The notes under the pieces are model-generated. The model searched no databases. It saw nothing but the letters and a program-made list of their open reading frames with translations, and was not told the DNA's origin. Shown here in pieces: positions 7,867 to 15,835 of a DNA stretch of 35,195 bases (positions are counted from its first letter, which is position 1; every line of letters begins with the position of its first letter). Position numbers and translations under genes: made by a program. Origin of the DNA: Clostridia bacterium (GTDB taxonomy: Bacteria; Bacillota; Clostridia; Oscillospirales; Butyricicoccaceae); contig CAAFJY010000108.1 of assembly GCA_900763355.1 (NCBI GenBank), positions 1 through 35,195 of the forward strand. Reading direction: 5' to 3'.

Positions 7867-7875
7867 GCCTGTCAA
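7847..7875 (-). promoter_or_regulatory. Consensus sigma-A promoter of the GntR-ABC operon
   Basis: On the minus strand TTGACA (7875-7870) is followed by exactly 17 bases and TATAAT (7852-7847), a perfect match to the vegetative consensus. Transcription should begin near 7840, about 45 bases before the GntR start codon. Such a strong promoter fits a tightly repressed operon. Confidence 0.92.
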
Positions 7876-7885
7876 GGGCTTTTGG

Positions 7886-7899
7886 GAAAAATATTTTTC
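7886..7899. promoter_or_regulatory. AT-rich 14-bp palindrome between divergent promoters
   Basis: GAAAAATATTTTTC is a perfect palindrome lying between the minus-strand GntR promoter and the plus-strand riboswitch promoter. It could be an extra regulator site or an UP-like element. Nothing in the window identifies a binding protein. Confidence 0.35.
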
Positions 7900-7937
7900 G
7901 CCCCCCGGGGCAGGGAGGCAAAATCCGCGGAAAGGGG

Positions 7938-7966
7938 TTGCGCGGGGAGCGGGAATGTAGTATACT
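7938..7966 (+). promoter_or_regulatory. Promoter of the first cobalamin-riboswitch operon
   Basis: TTGCGC (7938-7943), a 17-base spacer and TATACT (7961-7966) form a plausible sigma-A promoter with a good -10 box and a partial -35 box. It lies some tens of bases upstream of the riboswitch, pointing toward the large surface-protein gene at 8384. Confidence 0.7.
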
Positions 7967-7999
7967 TAGTCCGTCAAAAACTGAACAGGGCATGATCCG

Positions 8000-8195
8000 T
8001 CATCGGCGTCCGTTGAAAAGCGGGCGCTCAAAAGGAATCCGGTGAGAATCCGGAGCTTAGTTCCGTTAGCTGTATGTATTGGAGCCCGCATCCCGCGGCG
8101 AAAGCCGGCCATTGTGCCCCTCTGGGCGCGAGAAGGTGGGGGTGCGTGCGCGGAGAAGGATTTCTCCATAGGATACGAGCCAGAAGACTTGGTGG
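8000..8195 (+). promoter_or_regulatory. Cobalamin riboswitch, long form (edges approximate)
   Basis: The core of the B12 aptamer is recognisable. A purine-rich AAAAGGAATCCGGTGAGAATCC box at about 8031-8050 is followed by a GGAGC...AGCTGTAT segment (8051-8074) equivalent to the ACTGT region. The 3' box GAGCCAGAAGACTT lies at about 8177-8190. About 100 bases of paired extra arms separate these boxes, as in the larger cobalamin riboswitch form. With the terminator at 8293 it should turn off the downstream operon when cobalamin is plentiful. The exact ends of the outer helix were not resolved by eye. Confidence 0.88.
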
Positions 8196-8292
8196 TGGGG
8201 CAGAAACCGCATTTTCCGGGCAGTTTTCCGGCCATGCGGTGCGCGCGGAGAGCGATCATGCACCAAAACACAGAGAACGCGGAAAAAACACG

Positions 8293-8325
8293 GCTGCGGC
8301 GAGAGTGATCTCGCCGCAGCTTTTT
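8293..8325 (+). terminator. Riboswitch-controlled terminator upstream of the surface-protein operon
   Basis: A perfect 12-bp stem GCTGCGGCGAGA/TCTCGCCGCAGC with loop GTGA is followed by TTTTT. It lies about 100 bases after the 3' box of the aptamer and 59 bases before the start codon at 8384. This is the expected expression platform: terminate when ligand is bound, read through when B12 is scarce. Confidence 0.92.
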
Positions 8326-8383
8326 GTTTTCCACCGATCGGGAGTGCCCGCTCAGTCAAATCAGACAAGGAAAGGAAATCAGT

Positions 8384-11300
8384 ATGAAACGGAAGATCAT
8401 AAGTCTGATCCTGGCCCTGGCCATGCTCCTGAGCATGATGCCGGCGGCCAGCCTGAGCGTCTTCGCCGCGGATGGGCATACCATCACGGTGAACACAAGC
8501 GCCCAAACGACGTTTGAGACGAAACAGGGCAAACAGGAGACGATCCCCCTGGCGGGTTATTTCACCGACAGTGCGGGACACGATCTCACCTACACTTTGG
8601 AAACGACGGGCCTGGGCCTGCACACCAAGGTCAAGGAGGACACGCTGTACTTTACAGGGTCCGATGCGAAGACCTATTCGGTGGAGGTCAAGGCGGCCTG
8701 CGCCGAGGAAGCGAGCGCCAGCGTCACCTTCACCTTCAAGGTCGCTGAGGCCGACGCCGGGGATGCGCGCCAGTATGGGTACGACGAGACCCCGGCGGAC
8801 AGCGTGACGGTCTATGTCACTGTTTCCAACGACGGCATCCCGCTGCTGGGTAATGACAACACAGTCCTCTCTCACCTGAAGGTTGAGGTCCCCTATTTCG
8901 ACCTGAACAATCAGGGACTGTCGCAGTTTTACCGGTACCATACAGAGAATGGCAGCGGTTCTTATGTAGATAATGTGGTCGTGGAGCGGCCCACCGCTCT
9001 GCACCTCTATCTCTATCTCATCGGGAAATACTATCTGGGCCTGACGGACAAAGAGATCACGCAGGGTTCCGCACAGATCGACGGTGCGGAGGGAAATCAG
9101 GGTGTGTTCTATTTTGATGGCCGCGAGACTGTTCCCTATGAGGACAAAGGCCTGGCGCTCAACGTCACCGGGAGCGCCACGCACATGTATATGAAGGCTT
9201 TCTGGGGCCACGACGAGAACCTGATGTACTACCGCAACCATGTCTATCCTCTCATGAGTCCGGGTACCGGCTCCACGGCGGACTATGTCCTCTTGAGCGA
9301 CGGGGACACCATCGATGTGGCTATGTTCTCCAACTGGAGCTTCTGGCAGAGCGGTGCCTTTGCCTGCTTTGATAAGGATGATTATTCGCTCGAACCGGGC
9401 GGAACGCTGCAATTCACCACGCAGAAATACGATACAAAAAATGTCGCCGACGGCGGCAGCGAGACCATCGAGTCCATCACCGGCCTGGATGTCTTCGTCT
9501 ATGACGAAAACTGGAGGCAGCTGGACAAGGTCTCTCCCGACGAAACCGGCGGCAGCGATTATAGCTATACCTTTGACAAAGCCGGGACCTACTACCTCCT
9601 GGCCATGGATCCCAAAGCGGGGACCAATGATTCCTGCTATGCCCCTGCCACCGCAAAGGTAAAGGTGGCCGTCAACCACACCGTCACCTTCTCCTTCCCC
9701 GAGTGCTTCGAGGGCGAAGCCACCGTGGCGCACGGCGAGGACTACACCTTCAAGCTGGCGGAGCCCTATTTCTCCGACCGGGCGAATTATGAGCTCAGTG
9801 TGAAGCAGATCGGAACGATGGCGCCCAGCACCAGCGCCAACAAGGATGCCATCGACAACGGTGACGGCACCTATACCATCCAGAACGTCACCGGCGATCT
9901 GAAGATCACGCGGAAGCCCAAGGGGAGAAAGCTGGGCTTTACTGTGACCGCCAACAAAGACAAGAAGGACTTGGTCTGCAGCCTGCCCACGGACGAGCCG
10001 GAGTACAAGACGGAGTATGCCTTTAATCTCCAGGATATCGACAGCGACAGCATCTACACCGTGACCGTCAAGGTCAACGGCAAGCCGGTCCCCGTGGAGG
10101 TGGATGACTCCTTGGCCGATATTGGATTCCTGTCCTACACCGTCGATGCCAAGCACATGACCGGCGACGTGGAAATCTATGTGGAGGAGCTGGATAAGAG
10201 CGCCACCATCTCCGTCACCGGCGTGACCCTGGACAAGAGCGCGTTGCGGCTCTTCGTCCCGGGCGGGGAAGCGACCCTGACCGCCACCGTCATCCCCAGT
10301 AACGCCGCCAACCAGACCGTCACCTGGACCTCTTCCGACACCACGGTCGCCGCGGTGGCTGACGGCAAGGTCACCGCTGTTGGCGCGGGCAAAGCCACCA
10401 TCACCGTCACCACCGAGGATGGCGGGCACACCGCCTCCTGCGCCGTCACGGTGCAGGAGGGCGAAGAGCTGACACTTTATGGCCGCATCTACGGCAGTTC
10501 CGTCAACAGCGCCTTTGCCGATCTGACCGGCGATGGCAACGGTGTGGAATACACCTGCCTGGATGTGGAAAAGAAGAGCGGCCTGGATGTGGTGAAGGGC
10601 GTTCTGGACGCCAAAGGCTACACCTATACCGTCACGGCAAACGCAGTCACCAGCATCACCTCCCCCGACGGCGTGACGCTGGCCAACGGCGACGAGACCT
10701 ATGGTCCCGAGTCCGTTTGGGTCGGCACCGTCAACGGGGTCGGCCTGGGAGAGATGGGCATGACCTCTCTGGCTGAGTATATTGTGGACAACGAGTTGAC
10801 CGGCTTTGACGGCGATGAGTTCGTCCTCACATTCACGGAATGCCCGCGTGGGGCGGATGGAGAGCACCATGACACCAACGCTGACAGCAAGTGCGACACC
10901 TGCGGCAAGGTGCTGGTGGCAGAACCCCCCGTCCCCACCCGGAAGGCGGACTACCCCGCCGAGACTGTGGCTACCGTCCAGACCGGGAAGGCCTATCTCC
11001 TTTCCGATCTCCAGACCGGCAAGGTCTTTGACCCCGTGGAGGGCCAGAAGCTGGACTACACGAACTATTACTACCAGCGTTCCACCGACGGCGGTCAGAC
11101 CTGGAGCAACAAGATCGGTTTCCCTGCGGCCACCTTTGGCGGCACCACCATCCAGCTCACCGAGACGGCGGAGGGGACCTACATTTACCGGTTCTATGCC
11201 TCCCACGACGGGAAGAACTTCTCCAAGGACACCTGGACCCTCACCCTCACGGTGCTGGACAATCCGCCCATGGACTTTTCCTTCTTTGTGGGGAAGGACT

Positions 11301-14300
11301 ATACCGGCGGCTATCCCGTCATCAAGCTCTATCCCGTCACCGCCGACAGCGAGGGGAATGAGACCCTGGGGGGCGAGCTGACGGTCACCCAGGGCGAGAT
11401 CGAGAGCAACTACCAGAAGTTCTCTGCCGATCTCATCGCCGGGCGCTATGCCTACCGGGCCTTTGCCAAAAACGCCGAAACCGGGGCCTATGACGTGGCG
11501 CTGGGCGGCATGACACTGGATCTCCCCGCCGACACCAACGTGGACGGCGGCACCGGCGGCGGAAACAGCGTCTATCTCCAGTGCAATTCCTTCTACGTCA
11601 CTTCGAAGAAAACGGATAACACCTATTTCACCGCGGACGAGTACTATGTGGAAGTGGTCTGCCCCATCATGAAGACCTCCTGCGTCATGGGCGACGCCTA
11701 TGTGAAGGGGAATTACACCTATTATCCCACCGTCCTCTATGCCGCGGGTAACGCCTGCCTGTATAACCTCTATGCCTATCCCGACATCGAGGGCTATATG
11801 TTCACCCAGACCATCAACCAGACCTTCCGGGCCGGGTATTCCGCGAACGCCAAGAGCCTGAGCCTCAACACGGCGGTCACGCTCACGGTCACCGTGCCGG
11901 AAAGCGCCGATTTCGGCCTGTATTTCCAGTGGAACAACTTCAACACCACAAAAGTGGAGCCCCTCGGCAGCTGGACGGTCAACGGCGACGGCACCAAGAC
12001 CGCGTCTTATCAGATCTCCAAGACCAACGGCAACTACACCTGGCGCATGAGCGACAGCACCCATGTCACCCAGGCCGGCTGGCTGGCCAGCCAGAGCGGC
12101 GATGCCAGTCTGGCCTTTGCCTTCGCGGAGGATGCGGCCACCGACCGGGTGTCCCACGATTTCTCCCAGCTGGGGAGCCAGACCGCACTCCGGGACGAGG
12201 CCGATCTCCAGGTCAATCTGGACCCCACCGGGTACAAGGCTCTCACCGGCACCACCCGCGTCCGGGCCTATCGCCACTGGCAGCTCATCAACTCCGACGC
12301 CGGGAACATCATGGTGGAGCCCGACTTCCACTGGAACGTCCTCTCCGGCAACGCGTCCTTTGAGACCGTCAACGGCGGCAACACCAAGGCCAACTGGGCC
12401 GACGTCACCCCCGGGACGGAGGATTCCATCCTCACCGTCTATTATGACAGCGTGGATGTGAACCATGGCAGCTACGGCACCCACGGCGGGCTCTATCCCG
12501 CCACCCAGCCCAACCGTCTGGGCGTTATCGTAGTGGGCGGCAGCGGCGTGTCCCACGGTACCGCCGACGCCCATGTGAAATACAACATGGCCGCCGGGGC
12601 CACCACCACCCGCTCCGCCGAATGGGATTACAACTACGATACCTGGTTCTATGAAGCCAGTGAGACCGCGCCCGCCCTCACCTTCACCGTGACGGGCACC
12701 GGCGACACCACGGTGGAATATGCCTTTGTCACCGCCAATGCCGACATGACGGCGGTCAAGACCGATTTCACCGCTGTTTCCGCCGAAAATGGGACCTATA
12801 CCGTTCCTCTGGCGGGCTTCCGCACCCTGGGGGCCGGGAAGGGCGGCACGGTCGTCATCAAGATGACTGACAGCACCGGTGTTTCCTACCGCCTGGTGCG
12901 CGTGGCCGAGGTCACCATCACTGCGGAAAACCTCTCCAACCCCGGGGAGGTCATCATGCCCGGCGACCAGGTCAAGCTCACCTGGACGGGGATGTACCGC
13001 GCCGTGAACAAGATCTCCGGCATCTTTAACCCGCTGCAGTTCAAGCCCACCTATTATCAGGGCGAGACCAAGTATGAGGGCGCGCTGGGCCAGTATCAGA
13101 AGATGAACAACGCCAGCGTCACCGTCGCCATCCCCAAGGATGTGACCTTCGCCGAGGGCGAGGACAGCGTGAAGCTGACCTTCACCGGCGGCTATACCTA
13201 TGGCAGCATGTATTCTGCCTCCAACCCCTTTGCCTTCCTTTACACCATGACCGACACCGGCGTGGGGACCAACTTCAACGCCGTCACCGTCAATTATTAC
13301 ATGAACCACTATGCCGACGCGGTGGTGACGGTCTCCCGCAAGGTGCTCTATGATACCGCGCTCCGCGTCACCGACGAGAGCGGCGCGGCGCTGGAGGGCG
13401 CTGCCGTCGCCCTCACCGGGCCCGAGGGGGATGTGGAAGCCGGGGCCAACGGCCGCTACAGCCTGGGCTACGGGAAATATTCCTATGTCCTGCGCAAAGA
13501 CGGCTATGTGGTCACCCGGGGCAGCTTTGCCCTGGGCTCTGCCGACGCGGACAAGCTGGTGGAGGGCGTTCTCACCATCTCCGCCTCTATGGCCAAGGCC
13601 GGGGAAAATGCCTGGGACGGCACGACCCTCACCGAGCCCACGAAGGATACCGATGGGGCCTGGCTCATCGGCACCGCCGCCGAGCTGGCCTGGTTTGCCA
13701 AGAATGGCGACAAGGGCAGCGCCAAGCTCACCGCCGACATCGACCTGGCGGGCTATGACTGGACCCCCATGAACAAGCTCTACGGCACCTTTGACGGTCA
13801 GGGCCATGTCATCCGCAACCTGTATATCAACAGCAGCAGCTACCCCGTGGGCCTGTTCGGGTATCTCCAGGGCGGGGCCAGCGTCACCCGGCTGGGTGTC
13901 ACCGGCGATGTGACGACCACGAACAAGAGTTACGGTCAGGCCGGCGGCATCGCGGGCTATATGGAAGATAACAGCTCCATCACCCAGTGCTTCAGCGCGG
14001 TCAATGTTACCAGCGGGAAGCACGGCGGCGGCATCGCGGGGTATACCAACACAACCAATGTGGTCATCTCCGACTGCTATGCCACCGGAAACATCACCAC
14101 CGTGTCCGCCAACGAGTGCTATCTGGGCGGCATCTGCGGCAGCTTCTACAACCAGCATGCCGGCGCGAAGCTGACGAACTGCTACTTCAGCGGCACAGTC
14201 AAGGGCTCCGGTGGAAACGCTTCTTATGTGGGCGGCCTGTCTCCCATTCCGAATGAGACATACTTCAGTAACTGCTATTATTTGACTGGCTGCGTCTCCG

Positions 14301-15601
14301 GCGAGAGCCCCAAATACGGCATCACCGGCCTGGGCACCGCCAAGACCGCCGAAGAGCTCAAGGCTCTGGCTCCCACCCTGGGCGGCTGGTTCACCGCCGA
14401 TGCGGGCGGGATCAACAGCGGCTATCCCATCCTCAAGTGGCAGATCGGGCTGAGCTACACCCCCGTGGAGTCGGTCACCCTGGACCAGACCGAGCTGGAG
14501 CTCATCGTGGGCAAGGAAGCGACTCTGACGGCCGCTGCCGCGCCTGCGGATGCCAGCGAGCAGAGCGTCACCTGGACCTCCTCGGCTCCCGAGATCGCCC
14601 GGGTGGAAAACGGCAAGATCACCGCCCTGGCCGAGGGCACTGCCACCATCACCGTCACCACCGTTGACGGCGGTAAGACCGCCCAGTGCCAGGTGACCGT
14701 CAAGCCGATCCCCACCTATTCCGTCACCCTCCCCGCCGACTTCACCGGCGAGAGCACCGTGCAAGACGGCGCGGACTACACCTTCACCGCCAAGGATCCT
14801 GCGAAGTACATCTACACCGTCACTGCCGCGGTGGACGGCGAGACCGTCAGCGTCACCGACAACGGCGACGGGACCTATACGGTCAAAAATGTCACCGGCG
14901 ACCTGGTGATCGAAGCCACCAAGGTCCGCCGGAGCGAGCCCATCACCCCCGTCGGCCCCGCCAAGCCGGACAAGCCCGCCGAGCCCGAAAAGCCCGAACT
15001 CACGGCGCACGCTGCCTTTGTCACCGGGTATGCCGACGGGACGGTGCGTCCCCTGAACAACATCACGCGCAGCGAGGTCGCCGCTATGCTGTGCCGTCTC
15101 CTGACGGAAAGCCAGAAGCAGAATGTGCCGCAGGCGGGCAAGACCTTCTCCGATGTACCTGCGGACGCCTGGTATCGTGAAAACGTTTTGATCCTCGCGG
15201 GGATGGGCGTTATCACCGGGCGGACAGACGGAACCTTTGCCCCCGCACAGAACATCACCCGGGCAGAGTTTGCCGTCATGCTCGTCCGCTTTGCCGGTCT
15301 CACTGGGGAGATGGACAGCGAGGTCACCTTCTCTGACATTTCCGGTCACTGGGCCGAAAGCGCCATCCGCGCCGCCGCTGCCCAGGGCTGGGTCAAGGGC
15401 ATGCGCGACGGGACCTTCCGTCCCGACGACAGCATCACCCGGGCGGAGGCCATGGCCATGCTCTGCCGGATGCTGGGCTGCGAGCCCGCCTCCGCTGCCG
15501 AACTGCCGGAGAATATGCCGGTCTTTGCCGACAATGCCGACACCGGGGCCTGGTATTACCTCTATGTTCAGGAGGCTGCCTGCGCCCGAAACGGGGAATA
15601 A
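8384..15601 (+). CDS. Giant SLH-anchored surface protein with Ig-like and DUF4430-like domains
   Basis: This 2405-residue protein is exported by a signal peptide (residues 1-29, ending VFAA) and held on the cell wall by three C-terminal SLH modules (about 2209-2405). A DUF4430-like region lies near 143-315, marked by GHDENLMYYRNHVYPLMSPG then ADYVLLSDGD. Group-2 bacterial Ig-like domains lie near 605-690 and 2028-2108. A second possible DUF4430-like segment covers about 696-820 and is followed by DTNADSKCDTCGK. GLUG-type repeats lie near 1786-1960. The middle, about 940-1780, is beta-rich and not recognised. ATG 8384 is chosen for its AAGGAAAGGA site and clean signal peptide. The last SLH-like module ends abruptly after LYVQEAA. 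The cobalamin riboswitch upstream suggests a B12-related surface role, which is inference. Confidence 0.93.
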   Translation: MKRKIISLILALAMLLSMMPAASLSVFAADGHTITVNTSAQTTFETKQGKQETIPLAGYFTDSAGHDLTYTLETTGLGLHTKVKEDTLYFTGSDAKTYSVEVKAACAEEASASVTFTFKVAEADAGDARQYGYDETPADSVTVYVTVSNDGIPLLGNDNTVLSHLKVEVPYFDLNNQGLSQFYRYHTENGSGSYVDNVVVERPTALHLYLYLIGKYYLGLTDKEITQGSAQIDGAEGNQGVFYFDGRETVPYEDKGLALNVTGSATHMYMKAFWGHDENLMYYRNHVYPLMSPGTGSTADYVLLSDGDTIDVAMFSNWSFWQSGAFACFDKDDYSLEPGGTLQFTTQKYDTKNVADGGSETIESITGLDVFVYDENWRQLDKVSPDETGGSDYSYTFDKAGTYYLLAMDPKAGTNDSCYAPATAKVKVAVNHTVTFSFPECFEGEATVAHGEDYTFKLAEPYFSDRANYELSVKQIGTMAPSTSANKDAIDNGDGTYTIQNVTGDLKITRKPKGRKLGFTVTANKDKKDLVCSLPTDEPEYKTEYAFNLQDIDSDSIYTVTVKVNGKPVPVEVDDSLADIGFLSYTVDAKHMTGDVEIYVEELDKSATISVTGVTLDKSALRLFVPGGEATLTATVIPSNAANQTVTWTSSDTTVAAVADGKVTAVGAGKATITVTTEDGGHTASCAVTVQEGEELTLYGRIYGSSVNSAFADLTGDGNGVEYTCLDVEKKSGLDVVKGVLDAKGYTYTVTANAVTSITSPDGVTLANGDETYGPESVWVGTVNGVGLGEMGMTSLAEYIVDNELTGFDGDEFVLTFTECPRGADGEHHDTNADSKCDTCGKVLVAEPPVPTRKADYPAETVATVQTGKAYLLSDLQTGKVFDPVEGQKLDYTNYYYQRSTDGGQTWSNKIGFPAATFGGTTIQLTETAEGTYIYRFYASHDGKNFSKDTWTLTLTVLDNPPMDFSFFVGKDYTGGYPVIKLYPVTADSEGNETLGGELTVTQGEIESNYQKFSADLIAGRYAYRAFAKNAETGAYDVALGGMTLDLPADTNVDGGTGGGNSVYLQCNSFYVTSKKTDNTYFTADEYYVEVVCPIMKTSCVMGDAYVKGNYTYYPTVLYAAGNACLYNLYAYPDIEGYMFTQTINQTFRAGYSANAKSLSLNTAVTLTVTVPESADFGLYFQWNNFNTTKVEPLGSWTVNGDGTKTASYQISKTNGNYTWRMSDSTHVTQAGWLASQSGDASLAFAFAEDAATDRVSHDFSQLGSQTALRDEADLQVNLDPTGYKALTGTTRVRAYRHWQLINSDAGNIMVEPDFHWNVLSGNASFETVNGGNTKANWADVTPGTEDSILTVYYDSVDVNHGSYGTHGGLYPATQPNRLGVIVVGGSGVSHGTADAHVKYNMAAGATTTRSAEWDYNYDTWFYEASETAPALTFTVTGTGDTTVEYAFVTANADMTAVKTDFTAVSAENGTYTVPLAGFRTLGAGKGGTVVIKMTDSTGVSYRLVRVAEVTITAENLSNPGEVIMPGDQVKLTWTGMYRAVNKISGIFNPLQFKPTYYQGETKYEGALGQYQKMNNASVTVAIPKDVTFAEGEDSVKLTFTGGYTYGSMYSASNPFAFLYTMTDTGVGTNFNAVTVNYYMNHYADAVVTVSRKVLYDTALRVTDESGAALEGAAVALTGPEGDVEAGANGRYSLGYGKYSYVLRKDGYVVTRGSFALGSADADKLVEGVLTISASMAKAGENAWDGTTLTEPTKDTDGAWLIGTAAELAWFAKNGDKGSAKLTADIDLAGYDWTPMNKLYGTFDGQGHVIRNLYINSSSYPVGLFGYLQGGASVTRLGVTGDVTTTNKSYGQAGGIAGYMEDNSSITQCFSAVNVTSGKHGGGIAGYTNTTNVVISDCYATGNITTVSANECYLGGICGSFYNQHAGAKLTNCYFSGTVKGSGGNASYVGGLSPIPNETYFSNCYYLTGCVSGESPKYGITGLGTAKTAEELKALAPTLGGWFTADAGGINSGYPILKWQIGLSYTPVESVTLDQTELELIVGKEATLTAAAAPADASEQSVTWTSSAPEIARVENGKITALAEGTATITVTTVDGGKTAQCQVTVKPIPTYSVTLPADFTGESTVQDGADYTFTAKDPAKYIYTVTAAVDGETVSVTDNGDGTYTVKNVTGDLVIEATKVRRSEPITPVGPAKPDKPAEPEKPELTAHAAFVTGYADGTVRPLNNITRSEVAAMLCRLLTESQKQNVPQAGKTFSDVPADAWYRENVLILAGMGVITGRTDGTFAPAQNITRAEFAVMLVRFAGLTGEMDSEVTFSDISGHWAESAIRAAAAQGWVKGMRDGTFRPDDSITRAEAMAMLCRMLGCEPASAAELPENMPVFADNADTGAWYYLYVQEAACARNGE

Positions 15602-15646
15602 ACAGATTTCAGCAAAACGGATGATTTTTTAGATCAAACGGATGCA

Positions 15647-15675
15647 GCGAGGTGCGCCGAGCGGGCGCACCTCGC
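15647..15675 (+). terminator. Strong hairpin downstream of the giant gene, possible attenuator
   Basis: GCGAGGTGCGCC (15647-15658) and GGCGCACCTCGC (15664-15675) pair perfectly over 12 bp. A T run (15685-15689) is set 9 bases further on, inside a second small stem (CTCCGT/ACGGAG). The distance makes full termination uncertain. It may trim the transcript between the giant gene and the rest of the operon, or protect its 3' end. The remaining intergenic DNA up to 15835 shows no clear promoter. Confidence 0.5.
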
Positions 15676-15835
15676 CTCCGTATCTTTTTACGGAGCACCG
15701 CGCGGCGCCGCGGTGAAGGGACCGGAAGCGGCAGAGCTCCTTCCGGGCCTTTCAGGACGACGCCGAAGCCCTTTTTCGGGGGCAGGTCATCGTGTTTTTA
15801 CCTTTTTACGCAAAAAATCACCACAGGGAGCGTTT

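Noticed and set aside
8066..15349. A 2427-codon open frame on the minus strand opposite the giant surface-protein gene
   Set aside because: It mirrors the coding strand's GC-rich third codon positions. The translation is low-complexity Gly/Ala/Val/His/Asp-rich with no domain or signal, and it runs through the riboswitch leader.
15500..15640. A frameshift at the 3' end of the giant gene, because its third SLH-like module ends abruptly after LYVQEAA
   Set aside because: No other frame clearly continues the module in the following bases, and a terminator-like hairpin follows shortly. A naturally short end is simpler.
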